Assembly (NCBI GenBank): GCA_937969105.1
Contig: CALBUZ010000112.1
Coordinates: 1 to 36,882, forward strand
Origin: an uncultured Collinsella sp.
Lineage (GTDB): Bacteria; Actinomycetota; Coriobacteriia; Coriobacteriales; Coriobacteriaceae
DNA: 36,882 bases
Direction of reading: 5' to 3'
Shown here: in pieces, positions 1 to 6,340 of the stretch
Layout: every line of letters starts with the position of its first letter
Numbering within the stretch: position 1 is the first letter of the stretch
The notes under the pieces: model-generated
What the model was told of the DNA's origin: nothing
What the model saw: only the letters and a program-made list of their open reading frames with translations
Databases searched by the model: none
Program-made: the position numbers and the translations under genes

Positions 1-729
1 CTTCTCTTCGGCATCTTTCTAAAAAACGGAACAACGTTGCTAGCCTTTGGCTATGGCGTTTGTGGGGAGGATATTGGTTTCCTCTGGAATGCAATCGATC
101 CTTCTGCGCCTGATGAGTCCCTTGCGCGCAGCGCTTTTGCCGGTACATCCCTGTTCGTTCCACTCATCGTTTGTTTGGTGCTTTTACAGGAGCATGGCTA
201 TAAAGAGGGATGCCGAATTTCTATGGCAAGAGGTCTCGCCCGCTTTAATGGTGCATTAGCACATGCATTTTCGTCTGCTTTAATCATTGGCGCAGCATAT
301 AGTGCGCTTTGCTTTCTTCTGTTTGCAATAGCGATAACACGTGGAGGGCAAAACTATGCGCATAGCATGCTGGCTGCATTTTTGCCCGCAATGATGATTA
401 ACGCCGTATTGGTGATATCGCTTGCGTTGGAGACGGTGGCCATCTACCGGATTACGAGCAGCGCTGTATTGAGCGGGGCTGTGGTGATAATTGGATTTGT
501 CATGAGCTTGACGCTCTACGGATCTTTCCTTCAGGCACCTACACCATCCTTGCGATGGATCTTGCTCCTTCCGGGGCCGTACCTTGGAGTCGGATGTGCC
601 CTTGGGTATAGCGATATGGGCCAGCTGACGCTTCTGGGATATGGCGTGGCAGCCAGCTGTCTATCGGTTTTGGTTTACGCTCTCGTGAGCTTTCATGCTG
701 GGGGTGTACTCAATGGCTCATCAGATTAA
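1..729 (+). CDS. ABC-2-type permease-like membrane protein (5' end outside window)
   Basis: The reading frame is open from the first base, so the gene starts left of the window. The first internal start is a TTG at 37, but it has no ribosome-binding site and the frame continues upstream of it. The visible part (about 242 residues) is mostly hydrophobic, with roughly six membrane segments separated by short polar loops. This resembles the permease subunits of ABC-2 exporters, such as those for peptide antibiotics or lantibiotic immunity. That family call rests on topology and on the paired second permease downstream, not on a diagnostic motif. It overlaps the next gene by 17 bases, which suggests translational coupling. 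Base composition is clearly AT-richer than the genes from 1640 on, which may mean acquisition by transfer. An ATPase partner would be expected to the left of the window. Confidence 0.6.
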   Translation, partial: LLFGIFLKNGTTLLAFGYGVCGEDIGFLWNAIDPSAPDESLARSAFAGTSLFVPLIVCLVLLQEHGYKEGCRISMARGLARFNGALAHAFSSALIIGAAYSALCFLLFAIAITRGGQNYAHSMLAAFLPAMMINAVLVISLALETVAIYRITSSAVLSGAVVIIGFVMSLTLYGSFLQAPTPSLRWILLLPGPYLGVGCALGYSDMGQLTLLGYGVAASCLSVLVYALVSFHAGGVLNGSSD

Positions 730-1531
730 AAGATTCCTTCATTCAGAATGGAAGCATGTGAGCAAATGGACGTACGCCTTAATCCTGGTAATTTATGCGT
801 GCATGGTGGTATTGCAGATTAATTCTTTCCCGATGTGGTTCTGTAGCCTCCGTGAGAACAGTTTCTTGGGCTTTTTCCCAGACCCGACGCTTCGGCTATC
901 GGCAGAGGATGTCCTTCTATTTGGTAATGCAGAGGTTTTTCGCGGTCTGCTGTTCAACGTGGCCCCGTTGGCTCATGCATTGTTCTTTCCGTTCATCGCG
1001 GCTTGCATTGTGCCGCGCTTTGTCGGTTCGGGCTTTATTGAGGAACCGTGGGGGTTGTCGGAGGCTCGGGGAGGGAAGCGTGTGTACGCTATCGTTGCGC
1101 GAGTGATGCTGTCTTCTTTTGCCCTTTTGGGCGCGTTTATCCTGTCGAGTGTCGTTTTGTACTGTCTTAACTGCGTAATCGTTTTGGATGCTCAGCAGTA
1201 TTTCAACCTGCATGTATTTTGCTATCGACTTCTTCTGGCGAGTGTCGTCTGCCTTGCATACGTGGTTTCTTGCGTAATCGTTGTTTCCTATTTTGGGTCC
1301 GGCTTCGGTCCGATTGGCATGCTGCTGCTTGTCAACGTCGTAGCGATCTACATACAGCTCGGGGCCAATTCCATGCTTCCGCTTCCGGCCTCGATGCTCA
1401 TGTGGATTTGCGGCGTGACCCCGTTGGAGGATGGTCAATGCACCTCGATTTTAATTGACTGCCTGATTAACGTAGCAAGCGTTCTTGCCATTTGCTTTAC
1501 CGTCGACCAATTGCGGTCGAGATTTCTTTGA
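713..1531 (+). CDS. second ABC-2-type permease-like membrane protein
   Basis: About 272 residues. I chose the ATG at 713, which reads MAHQIKRFLHSEW and lies behind a G-rich Shine-Dalgarno stretch at 699-705, over an in-frame start at 695 that lacks one. A short basic N-terminus is followed by about six membrane segments. A long extracytoplasmic loop follows the first segment (about residues 35-70). This layout is typical of the permeases of ABC-2 exporters and resembles the gene just upstream, with which it overlaps. I infer that the two form a heterodimeric transmembrane unit. The substrate cannot be read from the sequence. Low GC compared with the rest of the window sets the pair apart. A hairpin at 1573-1604 ends the unit. 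Confidence 0.6.
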   Translation: MAHQIKRFLHSEWKHVSKWTYALILVIYACMVVLQINSFPMWFCSLRENSFLGFFPDPTLRLSAEDVLLFGNAEVFRGLLFNVAPLAHALFFPFIAACIVPRFVGSGFIEEPWGLSEARGGKRVYAIVARVMLSSFALLGAFILSSVVLYCLNCVIVLDAQQYFNLHVFCYRLLLASVVCLAYVVSCVIVVSYFGSGFGPIGMLLLVNVVAIYIQLGANSMLPLPASMLMWICGVTPLEDGQCTSILIDCLINVASVLAICFTVDQLRSRFL

Positions 1532-1572
1532 TTGTTTGTGAGGGATAAACATACCGAGCATACCAAATACAG

Positions 1573-1604
1573 GGGGGCGGGCACCGTAGCTGGTGTCCGC
1601 CCCC
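1573..1604. terminator. strong hairpin between convergent genes
   Basis: Two 13-base arms (1573-1585 and 1592-1604), complementary except for one G-U pair, flank a six-base loop. It lies between the convergent genes ending at 1531 (+) and 1640 (-). Neither side has a perfect T tract, but the minus-strand exit is AT-rich. It probably acts as a bidirectional terminator. Confidence 0.6.
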
Positions 1605-1639
1605 TGGCATGGAAAGCTTTAGCCTGTGTAGCTCGTGAG

Positions 1640-2449
1640 CTAACGGGCCTGCTTAACCTTTGCCGCTGCCTCGACAAACGACTTCCATAGGTTAAAGTCG
1701 GTCTCGAGCGTCTTCCACGTGTACTCAGGGTGCCATTGCACGCCCAGGCAGAACGGCTGGCCTTCGACTTCGATGCACTCGGGAACGCCGTCGGTTGCCT
1801 TGGCGACCAGACGCGTGCTCTTGCCTAGGCGGTCGACGCAGCAGTGATGTGCCGAGTTGGTTTGGATGAGCCTATGACCGCCAAGTGCGCGCTCCAGCAA
1901 CGAGCCCGGCATGACCTCGACAGGGTGTACGGGGTCGTTGAGCACGTGGGTATGGCGCCACTGCGTGCGGCCCTCGCGAGCGCCCAGGCTCGGTACGTCC
2001 ATGCACAGGGTGCCGCCGGTGGCGACGTTGAGCAGCTGCGTGCCGCGGCAGGTGGTAAAGAGCGGCTTCTTGGCGCGAAGCACCTCGGTAACCAGCTTAA
2101 ACTCAAAACGATCGCGAATCTCGCAGCACAGCGTGGGGTCGTAAGGACGCTCGTCGCCCCAGCGCTTGGGGTTGACGTCCGGGCCGCCGGGAATGGCGAT
2201 ACCGTCGGCGATTTCCACGTAATGACGGATGACATCAACGTCTTCGGTAATGGACATCTGCAGCGGCAGGCCGCCCGCGGCAAGAATGGCATCGACGAAG
2301 ACGCTCGCGATCTCCTCGTTGGGGGAGAGGGTCTCGCTCAAATAGGGTTTTGCTTCTTCCCAGCGCGGTGCCACCAGGATAAGCGGGCGGTCGGCGGGGT
2401 CGACGTCGACGTGCGGGGTATAGGACGATGAGGTGCGGGTTCCGATCAT
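1640..2449 (-). CDS. gamma-glutamyl-gamma-aminobutyrate hydrolase-like peptidase C26
   Basis: 269 residues, a normal length for class-I glutamine amidotransferase-like hydrolases of the PuuD / peptidase C26 type. The oxyanion-type segment IPGGPDVNP is at about 86-94. The nucleophile elbow FTTCRGTQLLNV gives Cys134, SAHH lies at 199-202, and the final GVQWHPE supplies His240 and Glu242. These are the expected Cys-His-Glu catalytic residues. The family cleaves gamma-glutamyl amide bonds, for example gamma-Glu-GABA in putrescine catabolism. The real substrate here is unknown. The gene lies 89 bases after the amino-acid ABC transporter ATPase on the same strand and is probably its last operon member. 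This suggests it acts on an imported gamma-glutamyl compound. The start has no strong ribosome-binding site. Confidence 0.85.
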   Translation of the reverse strand: MIGTRTSSSYTPHVDVDPADRPLILVAPRWEEAKPYLSETLSPNEEIASVFVDAILAAGGLPLQMSITEDVDVIRHYVEIADGIAIPGGPDVNPKRWGDERPYDPTLCCEIRDRFEFKLVTEVLRAKKPLFTTCRGTQLLNVATGGTLCMDVPSLGAREGRTQWRHTHVLNDPVHPVEVMPGSLLERALGGHRLIQTNSAHHCCVDRLGKSTRLVAKATDGVPECIEVEGQPFCLGVQWHPEYTWKTLETDFNLWKSFVEAAAKVKQAR

Positions 2450-2538
2450 AGGCGTGGCTTTCGAATCCGGGTGGGCATGGTACAGGGGTGGCGCGGGCAG
2501 GTGCTATTGATGAATTCTTCCCGCGCGCGGCAATTGGG

Positions 2539-3303
2539 TTAGTGGCCCTTGATGGAGTTGAGGAAGTCCTGGGCGCGTTTGGTCTGGGGGTGGTCGAAGA
2601 ACTCGTCGGGCGTGCCGGTTTCCACGATCTGGCCGTCGGCCATAAACACGACGCGGTCGGCCACGCGGCGGGCAAAGTTCATCTCGTGCGTGATGACGAT
2701 CATCGTCATGCCCTGCTGCGCCAAGCGCACCATGACCTCGAGCACCTCGTTGATCATCTCGGGGTCAAGGGCACTCGTGGGCTCGTCAAAGAGCATGGCC
2801 TTGGGCTGCATGGCAAGCGAACGTGCGATGGCTACGCGCTGTTGCTGGCCGCCCGAGAGCTGTGCGGGCACCTTATCGGCCTGCTCTGCAACGCCTACAC
2901 GACTCAGTAGGTCCATGGCGCGCTCACGGGCCTCGTCCTTGGAGACACCCAGCACGTCGACCGGCCCCAACATGACGTTCTGCAGCACCGTCATATGTGC
3001 GAACAGGTTGAACTGCTGAAACACCATGCCCAGCTCGGCGCGCATGCGGGCAAGATCTTTACCTTCCTGCGGCAGGGGCTCGCCCTCGATGAGGATCTCG
3101 CCCGAGTCGATGGTTTCCAAGCGATTGATGGTTCGGCACATGGTCGATTTGCCCGAACCCGAGGGGCCAATCACGACAACGACCTCGCCGCGGTCAACAG
3201 AGAGGTTAATGTCGTTGAGGACATGTAGATCGCCGTAGTGTTTATCGACATGCTTGAGCTCAATCAGCGGCTGCTTGCCGGAAGCGGAGGTGCTCTGTGC
3301 CAT
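2539..3303 (-). CDS. polar amino-acid ABC transporter ATP-binding protein
   Basis: 254 residues, typical of the GlnQ/HisP-type ATPases. Walker A GPSGSGKST spans 46-54, the Q-loop VFQQFNLF lies around 94-101, and the signature LSGGQQQR is at 149-156. Walker B reads AMLFDEP at about 169-175, the D-loop is SALD, and the H-loop His is at 206. All catalytic residues are intact. The protein would dimerise on the cytoplasmic face of the two permeases encoded just upstream (3340-4173 and 4170-4829) and power uptake of the amino acid captured by the receptor encoded at 4968-5963. The substrate cannot be assigned from the ATPase. Family members carry glutamine, glutamate, arginine, histidine or cystine. 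Confidence 0.95.
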   Translation of the reverse strand: MAQSTSASGKQPLIELKHVDKHYGDLHVLNDINLSVDRGEVVVVIGPSGSGKSTMCRTINRLETIDSGEILIEGEPLPQEGKDLARMRAELGMVFQQFNLFAHMTVLQNVMLGPVDVLGVSKDEARERAMDLLSRVGVAEQADKVPAQLSGGQQQRVAIARSLAMQPKAMLFDEPTSALDPEMINEVLEVMVRLAQQGMTMIVITHEMNFARRVADRVVFMADGQIVETGTPDEFFDHPQTKRAQDFLNSIKGH

Positions 3304-3339
3304 AATGCTCGACTCCTTATTCCTAGAAATCGTAAATGG

Positions 3340-4173
3340 TTAGCGGATGATGGTCGCGCCGGTCTTGTGCGAAACATAGACAGCGGCCTTGTTGATCGCG
3401 ACGTTGATGAGGATGTAGATGGCCGCGATCACCAGGTAGACCGACACGAGGGCGTCGTAGTTGGTAATGAGCACGCGGGCGTTTTGCATGAGGTCGGGGT
3501 AGCTCACCACGTAGGCGACGGTGGTGTCCTTGACCACGACTACGAGCTGCGAAATCAACGACGGAATGATAAAGCGAATCGCCTGTGGCAGCACGATTTT
3601 AAAGGTGATTTTAGCCTTGGAGAGACCGAGCGCCTGGGCTGCCTCGACCTGACCGCGCGGCACGGCATTGACGCCGGCGCGGAAGATCTCGGCCAGCACG
3701 CCGGCTGCAGCGAGCGCGACGGGAAGCGTGAGCATCCAAAACGACGGCAGCGCGATCTTGTACTGGGGCAGCACCAAAAAGAAGAAGTAGATGAACAGAA
3801 GGCTCGGCACGCCGCGGAAGAAATCGGTAAGCACGCGGCAGACCAGCTGCAGCGGCTTGATGTCGCTTGTGCGGCCGAGCATAAGGGCCAGACCCAGCAC
3901 CAGCGCGATGGCGCCGGCCGTGAGTGCGACCTTAACGGTGCCCTCAAAGCCGGCAAGCAGGAACTTCCAGGTGGTGAGGTGCGTAAAGAAATACCAATAG
4001 TGGACCGAAAGCTGACCGGTCGCATAAAAGCGCTGCAGTACGAGGGCGACGAGTGCGGCGACGGCGACAAGCGAGATGGCGGTGCCGATGCGAATCTTGG
4101 CGCGCATCTTGGGGCCGGGAGCCTCGTAGAGCGCATCGCGCATGGTGAGTGCGGAGGAGGAGTGCTTGCTCAT
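3340..4173 (-). CDS. amino-acid ABC transporter permease (HisM/GlnP family)
   Basis: 277 residues. A hydrophilic N-terminus of about 30 residues is followed by five or more membrane segments. Two hallmarks of the His/Glu/Gln/Arg permease family are present: DFFRGVPSLLFIYFF, which precedes a membrane segment, and an EAA-type cytoplasmic loop (EAAQALGLSKAKI) that docks onto the ATPase. The start codon overlaps the stop of the companion permease by four bases, so the two are translationally coupled and presumably form a heterodimer. The ATPase gene follows after 36 bases. Confidence 0.92.
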   Translation of the reverse strand: MSKHSSSALTMRDALYEAPGPKMRAKIRIGTAISLVAVAALVALVLQRFYATGQLSVHYWYFFTHLTTWKFLLAGFEGTVKVALTAGAIALVLGLALMLGRTSDIKPLQLVCRVLTDFFRGVPSLLFIYFFFLVLPQYKIALPSFWMLTLPVALAAAGVLAEIFRAGVNAVPRGQVEAAQALGLSKAKITFKIVLPQAIRFIIPSLISQLVVVVKDTTVAYVVSYPDLMQNARVLITNYDALVSVYLVIAAIYILINVAINKAAVYVSHKTGATIIR

Positions 4174-4829
4174 CGGAGGATCCTCACCTTCTTATCGATG
4201 TAGTTGCCAATGTGGCTCACCACAAAGGCCGTGCCCAGGTAGCCGAGCGCCGAGATAAAGAACGCGGCGACGCCGCCGAGCGAGCGCGTGTTGATGTAGC
4301 TCACCACGCCGGTGAGCTCCTGCGGTTTAAGCGGCACCTGGCTGCCGAGCGCGGTGGTGAGCATGACGGCGATAAAGAGGTTGGTCATGGGCAATACGCT
4401 TGAGCGCAGTGCCTGTGGAATCACAATCTTGGCGAGGATACGGCTGAAGCTCATTCCGAGCGAGCGGGCGGCTTCCACCTGGCCGACGCCAACGGTGTTG
4501 ATGCCGCTCATAAAGTTCTCGGAGCCAAAGGCCGAGCCCAAAAGGACCGTGGCGACGATAACGCAGGTGCGGTAGGGCAGGACGACCTTGAGCGGCGGCA
4601 GCGCATAGACGACGATGATGAGCAGCGCAATGCCGGGGATGTTACGGAAGACCTGGACATACAGGTCGCCAAAGACGCGCAGCGGCTTGAGCGGCGACAC
4701 GCGCATCACGGTGACGGCAACGGCCAGCACCATGGCGATGGCAAACGACTCAAGTGTCATGCCCCAGGTTGCTAGCAGGGCGTCGATATAGTTCTGGCCA
4801 TAGAGCGACCAGAGCTCGGAGAGACTCAT
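4170..4829 (-). CDS. amino-acid ABC transporter permease (HisQ/GlnP family)
   Basis: 219 residues, the usual size of the minimal permease of this family, with about five membrane segments. VFRNIPGIALLI and the EAA loop (QVEAARSLGMSFSRI) are the family signatures. A strong AGGAGG ribosome-binding site lies just before the ATG at 4829. It is the first permease after the receptor gene, separated from it by 138 bases that hold a hairpin (4854-4879). It pairs with the 3340-4173 product, whose start overlaps its stop. Confidence 0.92.
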   Translation of the reverse strand: MSLSELWSLYGQNYIDALLATWGMTLESFAIAMVLAVAVTVMRVSPLKPLRVFGDLYVQVFRNIPGIALLIIVVYALPPLKVVLPYRTCVIVATVLLGSAFGSENFMSGINTVGVGQVEAARSLGMSFSRILAKIVIPQALRSSVLPMTNLFIAVMLTTALGSQVPLKPQELTGVVSYINTRSLGGVAAFFISALGYLGTAFVVSHIGNYIDKKVRILR

Positions 4830-4853
4830 GCGGACCTCCTGCCGGTAAGGAAA

Positions 4854-4879
4854 GGGGCTCCCGTGTGTACGGAAGCCCC
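4854..4879 (-). terminator. intercistronic attenuator hairpin after the receptor gene
   Basis: Ten base pairs with one internal mismatch close a GTGT loop. In the minus-strand transcript the stem is followed by a T-rich stretch (TTTCCTT). It lies between the receptor gene and the first permease gene. Such hairpins commonly allow partial read-through, so that the receptor is made in excess over the membrane complex. Confidence 0.6.
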
Positions 4880-4967
4880 GACAACTCAGTGAGGAAACAG
4901 TTTACCGCAATAAAGCGCATCATGCGTTTCCGTATGGTTTCGTTGCGGCTGTTACCAGGCTCGCTGC

Positions 4968-5963
4968 CTAGGCGCCGATCTCGGGCAGCTCGGGAACATT
5001 GGTGTCGCCCGTACGGTCGCCGATGCAGATCTGCCACAGCTCAGTCCAGGTGCCGTCGTCCTCGATCTTCTTAAGGAAGTCGTTGACAAAGGCGACGCCG
5101 TCGGAATCGAGCGGTAGACCGATGCCATAGGGCTCCTTGCTGCCGAAGGGCTTGCCGGCGATCTTGTATTTACCGGGCTCGCGGACCAGGGCGCTCTGCT
5201 GCATGTTGTTATCGATGACGTAGGCGTCAACGCGGCCCTGCTGGAGTGCCTGGCGGGCTTCCTCGTCGGTCTTGAACTCCTGCTGGCTGGCCTTGGGGGC
5301 GAACTCCTCCAGGATGGCGGGACCGTTGGAGCCGGACTGGACGGCGACGTTCTTGTCGGCAAGGTCGTCGACGCTCTTGATGTCGTCGTTATCGGCGAGC
5401 ACCAGGATGGCCTGCTGGGTGTAGTAGTAGGGACCGGCAAAGGAGACGAGCTTCTTGCGCTCGTCAGTGATGGTGTAGGTGGCAAAGACGGCGTCGACCT
5501 GGCCGTTCTGCAGGACGGACTCGCGCGTGTCCGAGGTCACCTGGGTGATCTCGACCTTGTTCTCGCCCAGAATGTAGTTGGACAGGAGCTGTGCGATACC
5601 GGCGTCGAAGCCGCGGGTCTGACCGTCTTTCTCGTTGAGGAGGGAGAAGAGCGTAGAGGTCTGAACGCCACCGATCTTAAAGACGCCGGCGTTCTTAACG
5701 GCCGTCGCCCAGGTGCTGGCGGCGATGGCGTCGTTATCGGCTTTGGGACCGTTGCCGACGAGCTTGTCGAATGCCTTGGCATCGAGCGTGGCGGAAACCT
5801 CGGTATCCTCGGAGCCCTTGGAGGAGCCGGCGGCGGAACCCTTGTCGGCCTCGGCGCTGGTGTCGGAGCAGCCGGCAAGACCAAGGCCGGCGACGGTTGC
5901 GAAGGTGGCGGCAACGAAGCCGCGGCGGTCGAGAACGACCTGCTGGGAGAGGTTCTTGCTCAT
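4968..5963 (-). CDS. amino-acid ABC transporter substrate-binding lipoprotein with Tat-like signal
   Basis: 331 residues. The N-terminus holds a twin-arginine-like motif (DRRGFVAA, Arg13-Arg14), a hydrophobic stretch, and a lipobox LAGC with the lipidated Cys at 32. It therefore appears to be a lipoprotein exported through Tat and processed by lipoprotein signal peptidase. A Ser/Glu/Lys-rich linker follows. The rest is a type-II periplasmic-binding fold of the polar amino-acid family, as shown by GFDAGIAQLLSNYI, AVFATYTITDERK and FAGPYYYTQQ. The ligand is not obvious from sequence. The gene is first in its operon, with a sigma70-like promoter upstream (6007-6036) and a hairpin downstream. The Lgt enzyme needed for lipidation is encoded at 24420-25241. 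Confidence 0.92.
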   Translation of the reverse strand: MSKNLSQQVVLDRRGFVAATFATVAGLGLAGCSDTSAEADKGSAAGSSKGSEDTEVSATLDAKAFDKLVGNGPKADNDAIAASTWATAVKNAGVFKIGGVQTSTLFSLLNEKDGQTRGFDAGIAQLLSNYILGENKVEITQVTSDTRESVLQNGQVDAVFATYTITDERKKLVSFAGPYYYTQQAILVLADNDDIKSVDDLADKNVAVQSGSNGPAILEEFAPKASQQEFKTDEEARQALQQGRVDAYVIDNNMQQSALVREPGKYKIAGKPFGSKEPYGIGLPLDSDGVAFVNDFLKKIEDDGTWTELWQICIGDRTGDTNVPELPEIGA

Positions 5964-6006
5964 GGTAGAACACCTTTCTCAATAAAATCCCTAGCGGTTG
6001 AGTAGA

Positions 6007-6036
6007 GTTATACCCTATCGCGCTCAAATGGGTCAA
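6007..6036 (-). promoter_or_regulatory. sigma70-like promoter of the amino-acid ABC operon
   Basis: On the minus strand a -35 TTGACC (6031-6036) and a -10 TATAAC (6007-6012) are separated by 18 bases. The site lies about 45 bases upstream of the receptor start codon. Both boxes are close to consensus, so this is the best promoter in the window. Confidence 0.65.
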
Positions 6037-6080
6037 CACGAAATAAACCAGAAACATACTTACCTTATGGGTTATTGTAT

Positions 6081-6112
6081 CTACCAAAAAGGGACAGGCA
6101 CCTTCGTGGTGG
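6081..6112. repeat. dispersed G-loop hairpin, copy A
   Basis: Arms CTACCAAAAAG and CTTCGTGGTGG are partly complementary (8 of 11) around the loop GGACAGGCAC. The loop and right arm closely match copy C at 25248-25280, so this is a decayed copy of the same element. It is the only copy not directly behind a stop codon. It lies upstream of the ABC-operon promoter. Confidence 0.6.
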
Positions 6113-6143
6113 TTCTGGCCGATGCAGTGGTATGCCTTACTGT

Positions 6144-6285
6144 TTTATCTCGATCTGTAACATCTGGACGGACAAAAGGTCACTATCTGTTACAGATTGA
6201 GACAAAGGTCTGGGACTAAGACGTCTTATCTAGATCTGTAACAGTTAGACGGGAATTCGGGCCCTAGATGTTACAGATTGAGATA
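6144..6285. repeat. tandem duplication of an 81-bp inverted-repeat module
   Basis: The decamer ATCTGTAACA occurs at 6153-6162 and 6234-6243. Its reverse complement occurs at 6188-6197 and 6269-6278. In both units the half-sites are exactly 35 bases apart, and the units are exactly 81 bases apart. Flanking bases (TTRTCTCRATCTGTAACA) extend each arm to about 18, while the spacer between arms differs. The region lies between the Dxs-like gene terminator and the ABC-operon promoter. It could be a regulator-binding array, a structured RNA or a small repeat element. Confidence 0.7.
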
Positions 6286-6301
6286 ATTGAGCTGTGAAAA
6301 C

Positions 6302-6339
6302 AAAAACCTCCGCAGGGGTGCTTCCCTTGCGGAGGTTTT
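6302..6339 (-). terminator. rho-independent terminator of the Dxs-like gene
   Basis: Twelve complementary bases (AAAACCTCCGCA with TGCGGAGGTTTT), plus an inner GGG/CCC extension, form the stem. The minus-strand exit is TTTTTGTTTT. It begins two bases past the stop codon of the gene at 6341-8122. Confidence 0.88.
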
Positions 6340-6340
6340 C

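Noticed and set aside
3238..4203. 321-codon plus-strand frame across the ABC permease gene
   Set aside because: It is antisense to a clear permease gene with intact motifs and shows shadow-type composition.
6144..6285. The alternating repeats as a small CRISPR array
   Set aside because: There are only two units. The repeats are inverted pairs rather than direct repeats with unique spacers of constant length, and no cas gene is in the window.
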